Part shown: piece by piece, positions 35,404 to 44,294 of the stretch
Numbering within the stretch: position 1 is the first letter of the stretch
Layout of the letters: each line of letters opens with the position of its first letter
Assembly: GCF_001263395.1 (NCBI RefSeq)
Contig: NZ_CP011786.1
Coordinates: 1,116,001 to 1,180,000, forward strand
Reading direction: 5' to 3'
DNA from: Bifidobacterium actinocoloniiforme DSM 22766
GTDB taxonomy: Bacteria; Actinomycetota; Actinomycetes; Actinomycetales; Bifidobacteriaceae
Length of the DNA: 64,000 bases
Translations under genes and position numbers: made by a program
Notes under the pieces: model-generated
Database searches by the model: none
What the model saw: the letters and a program-made list of their open reading frames with translations, nothing else
What the model was told of the DNA's origin: nothing

Positions 35404-37411
35404 CGGACACCACCTGGTCATCGGCGATACTTGTATTCCGACTCTCTTCTCGGATGAAGGGCACTGCTATCATCAAAGCAAAGCAGAACAAGAAACCGAG
35501 CGAGTACCGCACCTGATGCGCAGGCAGTGCCAACAAGTTCAGCCAAGTGAATACGAAGGGTAAAGTGAACAGCAGTTTGCCGTATTCTCTCCTAATGACG
35601 ACAAAACCCATCGCCACCAAAGGAATCCAAAGCACATATACAGCTTCGCTGCCAAGAAGAGAAAAAGGCGGAATCTTGTTCAGCAATGACACCAAGGGTA
35701 CAGCTATGGTCTTTTGCCCATGCGATAGCGCACACTCCTCATACCCTGGGAACAATGAACGACCACCAGCCTCCCACCAACCGCAACGCACAGCTGACGT
35801 GTAATAGTAAGTATCGTGTACCACGAACGGAATTGCCAAGTATAAGGCAGCCTTGAAATACTCTCCAGGATATCTAAAAAAGAGGCGCGCCCAAATCGCC
35901 ATGAACTTTGTACGATCCAATTTTGTGGCATCCTGCCGATAGGCATAGTGCTTAACATAATCGGAACTGTTGCGATTCCAATGTTGATGAGCTTCTTTTA
36001 CGTCTATTACCTTTTCAATTGCCTTTTTGTCCTTTGGTGACAATTCCGGCCATTTATCAATAGCTACCTTTGCGACCTGCTGCATAGGAACAGAGATGGC
36101 TTCTTGAGGACCTCCTGGAGCAATTCTTAATGGAGAAAATAGTGTAGCCGGTATCACAATGGCCACGAGTATCGGTGGAAGTAGAGCCATAAGAGCAACA
36201 CGCACTCTATTTTTATGAGCAAAGAGGGCAAGTGCCAACAGTGACAGACCTGTGACATATACTGATGTTTTCTTAGTCAAACCGCCCACGATACCAAAAA
36301 CTACCACTGCAGTAATAAGAGAAATGGTCAACCGTTCGTGCTTGCGCACCCGATAGACGCACTCATAAAACAGCACACACCAAAGTACAAAAAATGGCAG
36401 CCATGTCGTATCTTTGAGAACAATACTCATATACATTGGGAATGCGGGCAACAAAGCGCTGAAAAACAGGATGGCAACAACAGCTCCGTCCGGAAGACTG
36501 GTTCTCCTCCTAATCCAAGCAAGAGCCACGGCCAAAGAGAAAGCAGCGAATAAGGACTGGCAGATGATAAGCACCCGCATTCCTGCAATCTCATTACCAA
36601 GGAAAACGCCCAACTGGTCAAAGAGTCCGTACAACAAAGTGTCAAATACTGGATGATGATCCTGAGCCCTGTATCCCGGCAACTCATTCATCAGCATAGG
36701 ATCCCAGACATGGCCAGTTTTATACTGAATTAGTTGAACCATGGCGTCAACACCAATTATTGCCGGTCCATTAATGATAAGTACAGGCATCCAACATACG
36801 AAGATAATGATCGTAGTTATCAATATATGTTTTGGCGTGAAATCAATAAAGCTAGCCAATATGCGCCAAATCTTGTGAGATACAGACTTCGGGTCTGCGA
36901 CATTCTGCAGCTCCTGCTCGCTGACCTCCATTTTAGATCGATCCATATACTTAGCGGCGATGTCTTCCAACCAGCACAGTATCGCAAAGACAAACATGGA
37001 CAGAGCAAGAACCTGGAGAGCAAGGCAAAGTATGAAACTTGTAGAACTCCGCATAGCTTGCTCGTGGGTTTGCGCCTGAATCGAACCTCTTTCCAGGCTA
37101 GGGTCAGGGGCCATTCGCGGCAAAATGGTAGAGGAAGCGATAGCAGCGGATAGTATGCAGTTAACAACCTTGACCCGAATGGTCGCAACACTCAACAGCG
37201 GATAGATGCGATACACAATGTATCCGATACCGGTCATCATGGAAAAAGAACCTACAGCACCAAGCACGCCCACAGCGTCCATACTTTGGCTGAAGAAACT
37301 AGAGCTATTTGAAAAAGCGGCCGAGCTCGTACTCCTTAGGGTCAAAGCCATAGTTGACAGAATCCCGACTATAATTGAGCTGGTATAGCGTCTTATCGGC
37401 ACCCTTTTCAT
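35387..37411 (-). CDS. DUF6020 family polytopic membrane protein
   Basis: The protein has some fifteen hydrophobic helices and the DUF6020 landmarks: CWMPVLIINGPAIIGVDAMVQL near residue 208, a loop containing ELPGYRAQDHHPVFDTLLYGLF, and AISVPMQQVAKVA near residue 445. The family resembles GT-C glycosyltransferases in layout (many helices, large external loop) but its reaction is unknown. The start is uncertain: up to about residue 43 the frame overlaps another coding remnant (37305-37445), and ATG 37282 just before the first helix is an alternative. Its base composition is visibly AT-rich relative to the surrounding genes, suggesting transfer. Confidence 0.72.
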   Translation of the reverse strand: MKRVPIRRYTSSIIVGILSTMALTLRSTSSAAFSNSSSFFSQSMDAVGVLGAVGSFSMMTGIGYIVYRIYPLLSVATIRVKVVNCILSAAIASSTILPRMAPDPSLERGSIQAQTHEQAMRSSTSFILCLALQVLALSMFVFAILCWLEDIAAKYMDRSKMEVSEQELQNVADPKSVSHKIWRILASFIDFTPKHILITTIIIFVCWMPVLIINGPAIIGVDAMVQLIQYKTGHVWDPMLMNELPGYRAQDHHPVFDTLLYGLFDQLGVFLGNEIAGMRVLIICQSLFAAFSLAVALAWIRRRTSLPDGAVVAILFFSALLPAFPMYMSIVLKDTTWLPFFVLWCVLFYECVYRVRKHERLTISLITAVVVFGIVGGLTKKTSVYVTGLSLLALALFAHKNRVRVALMALLPPILVAIVIPATLFSPLRIAPGGPQEAISVPMQQVAKVAIDKWPELSPKDKKAIEKVIDVKEAHQHWNRNSSDYVKHYAYRQDATKLDRTKFMAIWARLFFRYPGEYFKAALYLAIPFVVHDTYYYTSAVRCGWWEAGGRSLFPGYEECALSHGQKTIAVPLVSLLNKIPPFSLLGSEAVYVLWIPLVAMGFVVIRREYGKLLFTLPFVFTWLNLLALPAHQVRYSLGFLFCFALMIAVPFIREESRNTSIADDQVVSATLDE

Positions 37412-37445
37412 CTTTCAACATCCATTCCGCATCACGCGCATAAGG
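37305..37445 (-). pseudogene. C-terminal coding remnant of an unidentified protein (46 codons)
   Basis: In a different frame from the DUF6020 gene, the minus strand encodes a 46-residue peptide ending at TAG 37305. It includes RDAEWMLKDEKGADK, LYQLNYSRDSVNYGFDPKEY and ELGRFFK. The hydrophilic, well-mixed composition looks like the end of a soluble enzyme or of a glycosyltransferase, not like a chance frame. There is no start at its upstream end, only an internal ATG that would give 38 residues without a ribosome site. I could not name its family. Confidence 0.4.
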
Positions 37446-37459
37446 TTAAAATGAGTTTG

Positions 37460-38401
37460 TCAGGAAGAAATCAGGCGCCCTGACTGTGGGTAGTCAATTT
37501 GGGGATTGAACCGGAAGGCCTCCAGCATCTTGCCGTACATCTGCCGGCGCAGTTTCTTCTCCACATGTCCGATGCGCATAGACTTGAACACCATGCCACA
37601 GAAGAGCAAGTAGCGCAAGAAACCCTCATGGTGCAGAGTATACGAGCCCTGATTACGGGTACCGTACGCGAACTTCCACGCGTTCTTCTGATTGATCATC
37701 GAGAAGTTCACGCCCTTGTTATCACCCATATCATGCACGACCACACTGTCAAGCACCTGAATGCCCGGGCAGTTCTTGGTGATGCGGGTGGTGTACTCGG
37801 CATCGTCGAACCAGATGAAGTACTCCTTGTAAGGCAGACCGTAGGCTTCCATGACCCAGCGCGGTATCAGGACTGACACGAACGACGCACGGTTAATCAG
37901 GACCACGTCCTTGAGCCCTTCCGCCCGCAGACGCCCCCAATCCCATGTGGGCACAGGGTTGTTCATCTCGGATATGTGCCCGTCGATGAACTTGACCAAG
38001 GAGCATGCGAATGGGATGTCCGGACTAAACACATCGACAGCCCGTTCGTATCCGTCGACCAGCTTCTCAAGTGCATCAGGTGCAGGGTAACCATCGTCAT
38101 CAAAAATCCAGACGTAGTCAGCACCAATTTGGTAGCCCTTTTCCATACCGGCCGAAAAACCACCGGCCCCGCCTACGTTCTCCGGCAGAGTGACGATCTG
38201 CAGATTCACCTGATCCGCAATCTTAAAATTGTCGGCATACTCCTGCAAGTAAGTGGCGGTGCCATCGGTGGAAGCGTTGTCCACAATCACCAGGTGAGAC
38301 GGCAGCATGGTCTGTGCCTCCAAGGAAGCCAGGACCTTCTTGAGCTTCTCCAGGCGGTTGAAGGTAACAACTACTGCCGCGACATTCTTACTGTGCTTCA
38401 C
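37460..38401 (-). CDS. Glycosyltransferase family 2
   Basis: A GT-A fold enzyme with VAAVVVTFNRLEKL at the start, IVDNASTDGT, the GGAGGFSAG motif and the metal-binding acidic motif WIFDDDGYP near residue 93. The later FIWFDDAEYTTRI block is typical of rhamnosyl- or galactofuranosyl-type GT2 enzymes. I prefer the GTG at 38401, which overlaps the TGA of the upstream GT4 gene and has AAAGGA nine bases before it; an ATG at 38410 lacks spacing. It is paired with that GT4 gene and resembles the GT2 at 54363-55352. Confidence 0.85.
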   Translation of the reverse strand: MKHSKNVAAVVVTFNRLEKLKKVLASLEAQTMLPSHLVIVDNASTDGTATYLQEYADNFKIADQVNLQIVTLPENVGGAGGFSAGMEKGYQIGADYVWIFDDDGYPAPDALEKLVDGYERAVDVFSPDIPFACSLVKFIDGHISEMNNPVPTWDWGRLRAEGLKDVVLINRASFVSVLIPRWVMEAYGLPYKEYFIWFDDAEYTTRITKNCPGIQVLDSVVVHDMGDNKGVNFSMINQKNAWKFAYGTRNQGSYTLHHEGFLRYLLFCGMVFKSMRIGHVEKKLRRQMYGKMLEAFRFNPQIDYPQSGRLISS

Positions 38402-40086
38402 TGTGCCCATTCCTTTAGCATATTTTGGAAATACCGGTTGGCGGACTGCTGGCCGAAGAAGCTGGTTAACCTTGCATTCTCCACCTGCCACAAGCGTTCC
38501 CGATCTTCCTCATGCTCTCTGATATGCTCCATACTCCGCACGGCTGCGGCAATCAAATCGGCAGTGCGCCGAGGCAGCAATCCCTGAACTGGAATGAGCG
38601 TTGATTGAGAACCTACGTCAGCACTCAGGACCGGCAAACCGGCACTGATGGCTTCGATAGTGGTCAGGGTGATACCTTCGTTCACCGAAGAGACCAGCAG
38701 CAAATCGGCTTCCTGATACGTATCCTCCACCGACTGATTAAGACCACGGCGTTCAATGACATCCGTCAGACCAGCATGCTCGATTATGTTGTTGACTTCG
38801 CCATCCAAATCACCATTGCCGTGCATGATGAAGTGGTAGGCCCCCGGATGCGCGTGTTCCAAAATCTGCACGATTCTAATGAACGCCTCCGGTCGCTTCT
38901 GCCTGGTGACCCTTCCCACGAACGCTACACACAGCTGGCCTGGTTGCTGACGAGCTTTAATCGTATCTCGTCCAGTGTCAGCGGTCAGACCAACAAGAGG
39001 TGCCATGACAATCTTGGACTGACTTATGCCGTGCCTTTCAACCAGCCAGTTCTCCAGTTGCGGAGAGATGACATGGTGCAAGTCGATATAGGCATCCCGG
39101 CTTACTGCCTGGTTGGGATAACCGCCGCGATAGCGGTACTCCAAAATGTGCAGGGAATCGACGATTCGGGTCTGTGGATAGTAGCGCTTAATCCACCAAA
39201 GACGGTCGTAAAGCCATTGGTTGTGGTGGATCAGGGTACCGCGCACGTCGAATTGTTCGAAAATCGAGCGCAGCAAAGGTTCATCCCCCGGACGTTCCTG
39301 CATGGGGAAGGTGAGGCAAATGACTAGCGCACCCTCCAGCTCAGGTTTGCTGATCCACGGCTGATGACTGTCCATGTTCGTAATAACGATCGGCGTCATA
39401 CCGGCCCGTTTGACTAAGTCGATGGTCTCAAGGCCCCACCGTTCGGCCCCACCAGCCTGAAGCCAGTGCATACCCACCAGCACAGCCTTAGGGGCACCCT
39501 CCCTAGGCTTGTTCGGCTTGATGTCGAAGTATGGATGATGAAGCCGTTGCGCGACTTCGGCTGAGCTAAGATCCTGCGGAACGAATGGGACAATCGGCTG
39601 ATAGCTCTGCTTCTCCCGGTGCGAGCGCTGTGCTTCACGAATGTAGTCAAAAGCCACGGGAGCATAGGTCTCGCAAGCACGATACACCTTGCTGGCAAGC
39701 TTGACGGTCTGCTTGGCTTCGATATCCTCGTCGGTCGCGCCATCCGGAGACAACAAGATATATCGAACATTCCGGTCGATTATCTGCTGTTGACCTTCGA
39801 AATAGTGGGGAGAAAACTCACTGGAAGGATCTGCGGCGGATTTCGCCCGAAACTCCAGAAACGGTGTGAGCCCTGCTCGCTCCGTCAGATCCCCACTCAA
39901 CGTAGAGGTATCAGTCAGTCGAGGATACTGCCAGCGTTCTCCCATATATAAACGGTAACTGAGCTCCCGGCCTGGTTGGATAAGACTGTGGTAGTTCAGA
40001 GCAGCCAGCACCAATGCTCGCAACCGTGGACTTAACTTCTCAATGGCTGCGGACACAGACTCGTCCACATCAAATAACTTAAGCAT
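38398..40086 (-). CDS. Glycosyltransferase family 4-like protein with novel N-terminal domain
   Basis: Residues from about 205 form a GT-B fold: GMHWLQAGGAERWGLETIDL, then VAFVGRVTRQKRPEAFIRIVQ and the donor-site ISAGLPVLSADVGSQ near the end. The first 190 residues (SPRLRALVLAALNYHSL, YPRLTDTSTLSG) match nothing I recognise but are shared with the paralogue at 49476. The ATG at 40086 is chosen because it aligns with the paralogue's start, although it has no clear ribosome site. It gives 562 residues against 561 in the paralogue. It is coupled to the GT2 gene by an overlapping stop and start. Confidence 0.82.
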   Translation of the reverse strand: MLKLFDVDESVSAAIEKLSPRLRALVLAALNYHSLIQPGRELSYRLYMGERWQYPRLTDTSTLSGDLTERAGLTPFLEFRAKSAADPSSEFSPHYFEGQQQIIDRNVRYILLSPDGATDEDIEAKQTVKLASKVYRACETYAPVAFDYIREAQRSHREKQSYQPIVPFVPQDLSSAEVAQRLHHPYFDIKPNKPREGAPKAVLVGMHWLQAGGAERWGLETIDLVKRAGMTPIVITNMDSHQPWISKPELEGALVICLTFPMQERPGDEPLLRSIFEQFDVRGTLIHHNQWLYDRLWWIKRYYPQTRIVDSLHILEYRYRGGYPNQAVSRDAYIDLHHVISPQLENWLVERHGISQSKIVMAPLVGLTADTGRDTIKARQQPGQLCVAFVGRVTRQKRPEAFIRIVQILEHAHPGAYHFIMHGNGDLDGEVNNIIEHAGLTDVIERRGLNQSVEDTYQEADLLLVSSVNEGITLTTIEAISAGLPVLSADVGSQSTLIPVQGLLPRRTADLIAAAVRSMEHIREHEEDRERLWQVENARLTSFFGQQSANRYFQNMLKEWAQ

Positions 40087-40299
40087 GCTATCTATGATAA
40101 ACGGCAATCGAGTAACAAGCTGCGAGCACAGCCAAGCGCACACTATTTAGACACTCCCTATAACGAATTCCTAGGACCCGCTTAAGTAAGTTTGAAATCC
40201 GCTGTCGCTATTCCTCAACCAGCAACACAAACACCTGAATCTCTGTAAGATTTGAAACGGATGCGAGAATAAGAGACTCCCCAGTATACAATCTCACTG

Positions 40300-40305
40300 T
40301 ATAAT
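40300..40305 (+). promoter_or_regulatory. Perfect -10 hexamer overlapping the annotated ATG
   Basis: TATAAT occurs at 40300-40305 and its last bases form part of the first possible ATG (40304) of the following gene. If this is the -10 element, that ATG cannot be translated and the start would be the in-frame TTG at 40331. No convincing -35 is visible. Confidence 0.35.
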
Positions 40306-41278
40306 GGGCAGAGTGAAAGGAATACAGCCTTTGAAGGCAACAACTGCGGTATTACTGCCCTGCTATAACGAAGAGCAGACTATCGGTAAAGTCATCAGCG
40401 ACTTCCATGCTGCTCTTCCTGAAGCAGACATCTATGTCTATGACAACAATTCAACCGACCGAACGGCTCAGAAAGCCAAAGAAGCAGGAGCCATTGTCCG
40501 TCAAGAACCACGCCAAGGCAAAGGTAATGTCATCCGCGCCATGTTTGAGGACATAGATGCCAATGTGTATGTGATGGCTGATGGTGATGATACATACCCG
40601 GCTGACGCAGCACCCGCTATGGTTCAAAAAGTTTTAGACGGTTATGACATGGTAATTGGCGATCGTTTAAGCTCCACCTACTTCCAAGAGAATAAACGCC
40701 CTTTCCACAACATAGGCAATCGTGTAGTACGAGGTTTCATCAACAGTCTCTTCAACGCGCATGTCACCGATATTATGACCGGATACCGGGCCTTTTCCTT
40801 CACCTACGTAAAGACATACCCAATCCTGTCCAAGGGTTTCGAAGTCGAAACTGAGATGACCATTCATAGTCTGGACAAGAACGTACGCCTGTATGAGATG
40901 CCTATCCAATACAGAGATAGACCAGAGGGATCAGTCAGCAAACTGGATACGGTAGGCGATGGCTTAAAAGTCCTATCCACTATCTTCCGCATGATTCGGG
41001 AGTATCGGCCCCTCCCCTTCTTCGGGGGTCTAGGTGCGGTAATTGACATAACCGGCATTGCCCTGGTCATTTCAGTGCTTATTGACTTCTGGAACACCGG
41101 AGCAGTGGCTCGTTTCCCTACCTTGATTGGTTCTGTTTTACTTATTCTAGTGGGTCTACTGAGCATCGTCACCGGCATCATCTTGGATGTGATAGCCAAG
41201 AACGATCGCAAGAGTTACATCACTAACAGCAATATTTTCTCTTACCTGAAAAGGGCAGAGCTTTCCGACAAAGAATAA
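40304..41278 (+). CDS. Glycosyltransferase family 2, dolichyl-phosphate-mannose-synthase type
   Basis: The 324-residue protein has a GT-A domain with VLLPCYNEEQTIGKVI, YDNNSTDRTAQKA and the DXD motif MADGDDTYP near residue 92, followed by two C-terminal membrane helices (about residues 250-305). This layout is that of polyprenyl-phosphate sugar synthases, which load a lipid carrier for GT-C type transferases. The DUF6020 and DUF6541 proteins nearby are candidate users of such a donor. The start may be TTG 40331, which has AAAGGA nine bases upstream. Confidence 0.87.
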   Translation: MGRVKGIQPLKATTAVLLPCYNEEQTIGKVISDFHAALPEADIYVYDNNSTDRTAQKAKEAGAIVRQEPRQGKGNVIRAMFEDIDANVYVMADGDDTYPADAAPAMVQKVLDGYDMVIGDRLSSTYFQENKRPFHNIGNRVVRGFINSLFNAHVTDIMTGYRAFSFTYVKTYPILSKGFEVETEMTIHSLDKNVRLYEMPIQYRDRPEGSVSKLDTVGDGLKVLSTIFRMIREYRPLPFFGGLGAVIDITGIALVISVLIDFWNTGAVARFPTLIGSVLLILVGLLSIVTGIILDVIAKNDRKSYITNSNIFSYLKRAELSDKE

Positions 41279-41343
41279 GTCCCTGTTTGAAAGCTCATAA
41301 AAGCGTATAGCTTCGGGACGGAGGCACATCTACAATGAATGCT

Positions 41344-41356
41344 CCCCCCCCCCCCC
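41344..41356. repeat. Homopolymer C tract (13 C)
   Basis: Thirteen C in a row lie between the converging ends of the GT2 and GH25 genes. Being downstream of both it is unlikely to act on transcription start. Confidence 0.95.
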
Positions 41357-41394
41357 ACCCCGAAACTATCCGGATGCTAACCTGCCCACCATAA

Positions 41395-44049
41395 TTATTC
41401 AAATCGCCAGTTCTGGGCTTGGGTACCATTAGCCATGTATAGCTGGAGACCATTATTGTTCGCTACCGCACCCCCTGGTAAGTCAAGAACTAAATCCGAG
41501 GACAAAGCAGAAATGAGCTTGCTGCTTCCATCGCTCTGTCGGACAGCCACCCACTTCTGAGCATAAGTCCCATTCGCCTGATATTGCTGGACACGGGCAC
41601 CGGAGGACATGTTCGCACCGGCGACGTCCATCAGTTTACCTGAACCAGCATTCATGATTGTTAAGTATCCTTGACTGTCATGCCGAACAACCCATTGCTG
41701 AGCCCGAGTACCGTTGCCTGCATAAAGCTGCACCTTCCCATTGTTGTCGGAAGTGCCGCCAGCTACGTCAACCTTGTATCTGTTGTTTTCCCCTGATGCG
41801 ATTACATAGCTACCGTCCTTAACATCATTACGATGTTGAGCAGCCAACTGGTCTAGACGCTGCCGGACTGTTGGCTCGTTGGACAGTACCCACTTTTGAG
41901 CTGCAGTACCGTTCTGGCTGTATATCTGCATCTGTTGGCCAGACACGGCTTGGGCTCCAGATATATCCATAGCTTTATTGGACAGGCTACCGACAAAACT
42001 GAATTCACCGCCACCGGAATTACGCACTTGCCAACGCTGGGACTGGGTCCCGTTCAGCTGATACTGCTGAACTGGAGCGGCGTTCTGAGTCTGACCACCA
42101 GCTATTTCAAGGTTATTTCCTGATCTAGCATTACTTATTTCATAAATACCATTACCCACTTGTTTAAAAGTATAAAGCTGAGCATCAGTACCATTCCAGG
42201 GGTAAATCTGAATGCGGGTGCCGCTTTCCATTGAACCACCTGGTACATCAAGCACTAGTCCTGTGTTGATAGACGACCGAATCCGATACCAAGTATTTGC
42301 CTCGATAGTAGTTACAGAAGCAAGGGTAAATCGTTGAGCCCCCGTTCCATTGGGTTGATAGAGAGCAACGCGAGCATTGTCGGCAGTTGAAGCCCCTTCG
42401 ATATCCAACACCCAGTTGCCCAAAGCCGATTGCAAGTAGTATGAATTGCCTGCATCACGGATAAACCATCGTTGAGCAGTGCTTCCATTGCAGTCATACT
42501 GCCAAACTGTTGCATTGTTGCCAGCCACCGCATTAGACACATCTAAAGCCTTGCCTGAGTTGACATTAGTAATCACATACGAGCCATCGCTTTGTTTGCT
42601 AAAGACGAAACGCTGAGCTCCTGAATTGTTGTAACTATATAGATGAAGAGGAACACCTGAAGCCGCGCTAGCACCAGCAATGTCAATGCCTGAGGAATCC
42701 TTAAGCCAAGAGTTGATATAGTATTCCCCATCCGGCAGATTTACCCGGGGCAAATCGTTTACATTAAGCTCGGCCGCGAAATCGTGCAGGCCGCAAGCAT
42801 TCAAATCCACAGAACCTTTGATGCCGTTGATGCGGCCTCCATCCGAGTACTGCCAGCAACGTTCGTTGGCCGGATAGTTGAAACCAGGCCGAGAACCATA
42901 ACTGGCCACCCAGTCTGTTCTAGAGCGGATATTGCCGGAATTCAGCGCTGTGTTCAGGTAATGCGTATAGGAATACACCGACAGCTTGTTGTAGCCGGCG
43001 CTCTGCAATTGCCACCACCAGGAGTTCACGATTCCGTCGTATACCGCGGGGTTGGTGGGTGGACGATGCCCCGACCAAGACCACAGCTCCAAGTCGTAGT
43101 ACACCGGGTACTTCAAATCCCCTGGTCCGACACCAGCGCGACGCAGAAGGTCGACGACATTCGCACCCTCGGAAGAGGCGGTACCACTGTCATATGCATA
43201 CGAGTATAAGTAGATGCCGAAAGGTATGCCCAAGCGTTTGCACTCACTGATGTTGCGCAATGCCTTGTTGTCGAATCCGTTGCCCCAGCCGTAACCGATA
43301 CGGATGATGGCACCTTCCACGCCAGAATTGCGAGCCGCCTCCCAGTTGATATCGCCCTGCCACTCGGAAACGTCAATAACACCTTTAGCTTGCTGTGCGA
43401 ATAGCCCGCCATCAGCCTGGAAGAAGGCCTGCGTGCCATTGTACATACCCCAATACGCACCATACTGGTTGTTCTGCAAAGCCACAGTTCGGGCGGGAGA
43501 CGGAGCGGCGTCCTGAAGAGTCTGACCGTATGACATGTAACGACCTGGTTCAGCATGACGACGAGGCTGACTGTGCATGTTTCCGCTAAAGACGGACTGA
43601 CGAACGGCCTCATCACCACCAACCTTGCTCGCCGAATCGGGTTCCTTACCATCCATCTGTTCCTTGACTAGCCCCATAGGAACGGGGATGAACGAGCGTC
43701 CATTCGTCTTCGCCAAAGGATCGGCGGGTTTGCTTTCCGTGCCAACCAATTTTGGGTCGGTGACTGTCTTCCCCGTCTTTACGTCCTTGGTCTCTCCCGA
43801 ATCCGCTACAGCGAGATTCTTGGATACCAAGGTCGCACCGTCGGGAATCGCATCAGAAACCGCATCCGGCAGCTTGTCAGCAGGCAACTGTTCTTCAGTC
43901 GATACCGTTGAAGCAAACGCCTGGTTATCTGGTTCAGCAGAAGCAACCGTGTCAACGAGAGCCTCAGCCCATGCAGGATTAGCCCCGGTCCCCAACAAGC
44001 ACATACCCGCAGCAGCGGTCAATGCAAAGAATTTCTGTACAAAGCTCAT
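41395..44049 (-). CDS. Secreted GH25 lysozyme with ricin-type lectin repeats
   Basis: The 884-residue protein has a signal peptide (residues 1-28, cut after AWA), a hydrophilic linker to about 220, and a GH25 muramidase domain at about 222-420. Its catalytic acids are predicted as Asp 226 (VIDVSEWQGDINW), Asp 319 and Glu 321 (VYYDLELW). From about 440 to the end there are three ricin B-type trefoil units with repeated QxW-type motifs (GAQRF, AQRWFI, AQKWV). GH25 enzymes cut the glycan chain of peptidoglycan; the lectin tail should bind a surface carbohydrate. There is no wall anchor, so it is probably released or held by lectin binding. Confidence 0.92.
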   Translation of the reverse strand: MSFVQKFFALTAAAGMCLLGTGANPAWAEALVDTVASAEPDNQAFASTVSTEEQLPADKLPDAVSDAIPDGATLVSKNLAVADSGETKDVKTGKTVTDPKLVGTESKPADPLAKTNGRSFIPVPMGLVKEQMDGKEPDSASKVGGDEAVRQSVFSGNMHSQPRRHAEPGRYMSYGQTLQDAAPSPARTVALQNNQYGAYWGMYNGTQAFFQADGGLFAQQAKGVIDVSEWQGDINWEAARNSGVEGAIIRIGYGWGNGFDNKALRNISECKRLGIPFGIYLYSYAYDSGTASSEGANVVDLLRRAGVGPGDLKYPVYYDLELWSWSGHRPPTNPAVYDGIVNSWWWQLQSAGYNKLSVYSYTHYLNTALNSGNIRSRTDWVASYGSRPGFNYPANERCWQYSDGGRINGIKGSVDLNACGLHDFAAELNVNDLPRVNLPDGEYYINSWLKDSSGIDIAGASAASGVPLHLYSYNNSGAQRFVFSKQSDGSYVITNVNSGKALDVSNAVAGNNATVWQYDCNGSTAQRWFIRDAGNSYYLQSALGNWVLDIEGASTADNARVALYQPNGTGAQRFTLASVTTIEANTWYRIRSSINTGLVLDVPGGSMESGTRIQIYPWNGTDAQLYTFKQVGNGIYEISNARSGNNLEIAGGQTQNAAPVQQYQLNGTQSQRWQVRNSGGGEFSFVGSLSNKAMDISGAQAVSGQQMQIYSQNGTAAQKWVLSNEPTVRQRLDQLAAQHRNDVKDGSYVIASGENNRYKVDVAGGTSDNNGKVQLYAGNGTRAQQWVVRHDSQGYLTIMNAGSGKLMDVAGANMSSGARVQQYQANGTYAQKWVAVRQSDGSSKLISALSSDLVLDLPGGAVANNNGLQLYMANGTQAQNWRFE

Positions 44050-44294
44050 GATTCTCGCACAATCCTAGGCCAAGACGATGGCCATTTTTATCTATTTGCC
44101 TGTTTGCAACACTGTAATCGCTGACCACCGTAAATTAGCCAACAATCTCCGAGATGCCACACTTCCACCATAAGTGCGCGTAGTGATCTCAAGAAGCACA
44201 GCCACAGCATGTTATCTATAGCCGACAGTGCATGCCTGGATCGGCCTGATCACAGACCAAGTGCGAAACGCCACGAATCGATAGCCCCACCCCC

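Noticed and set aside
41344-41356. C13 tract as a switch for the GH25 gene
   Set aside because: The tract lies beyond the 3' ends of both neighbours, so it cannot act on their promoters or frames.
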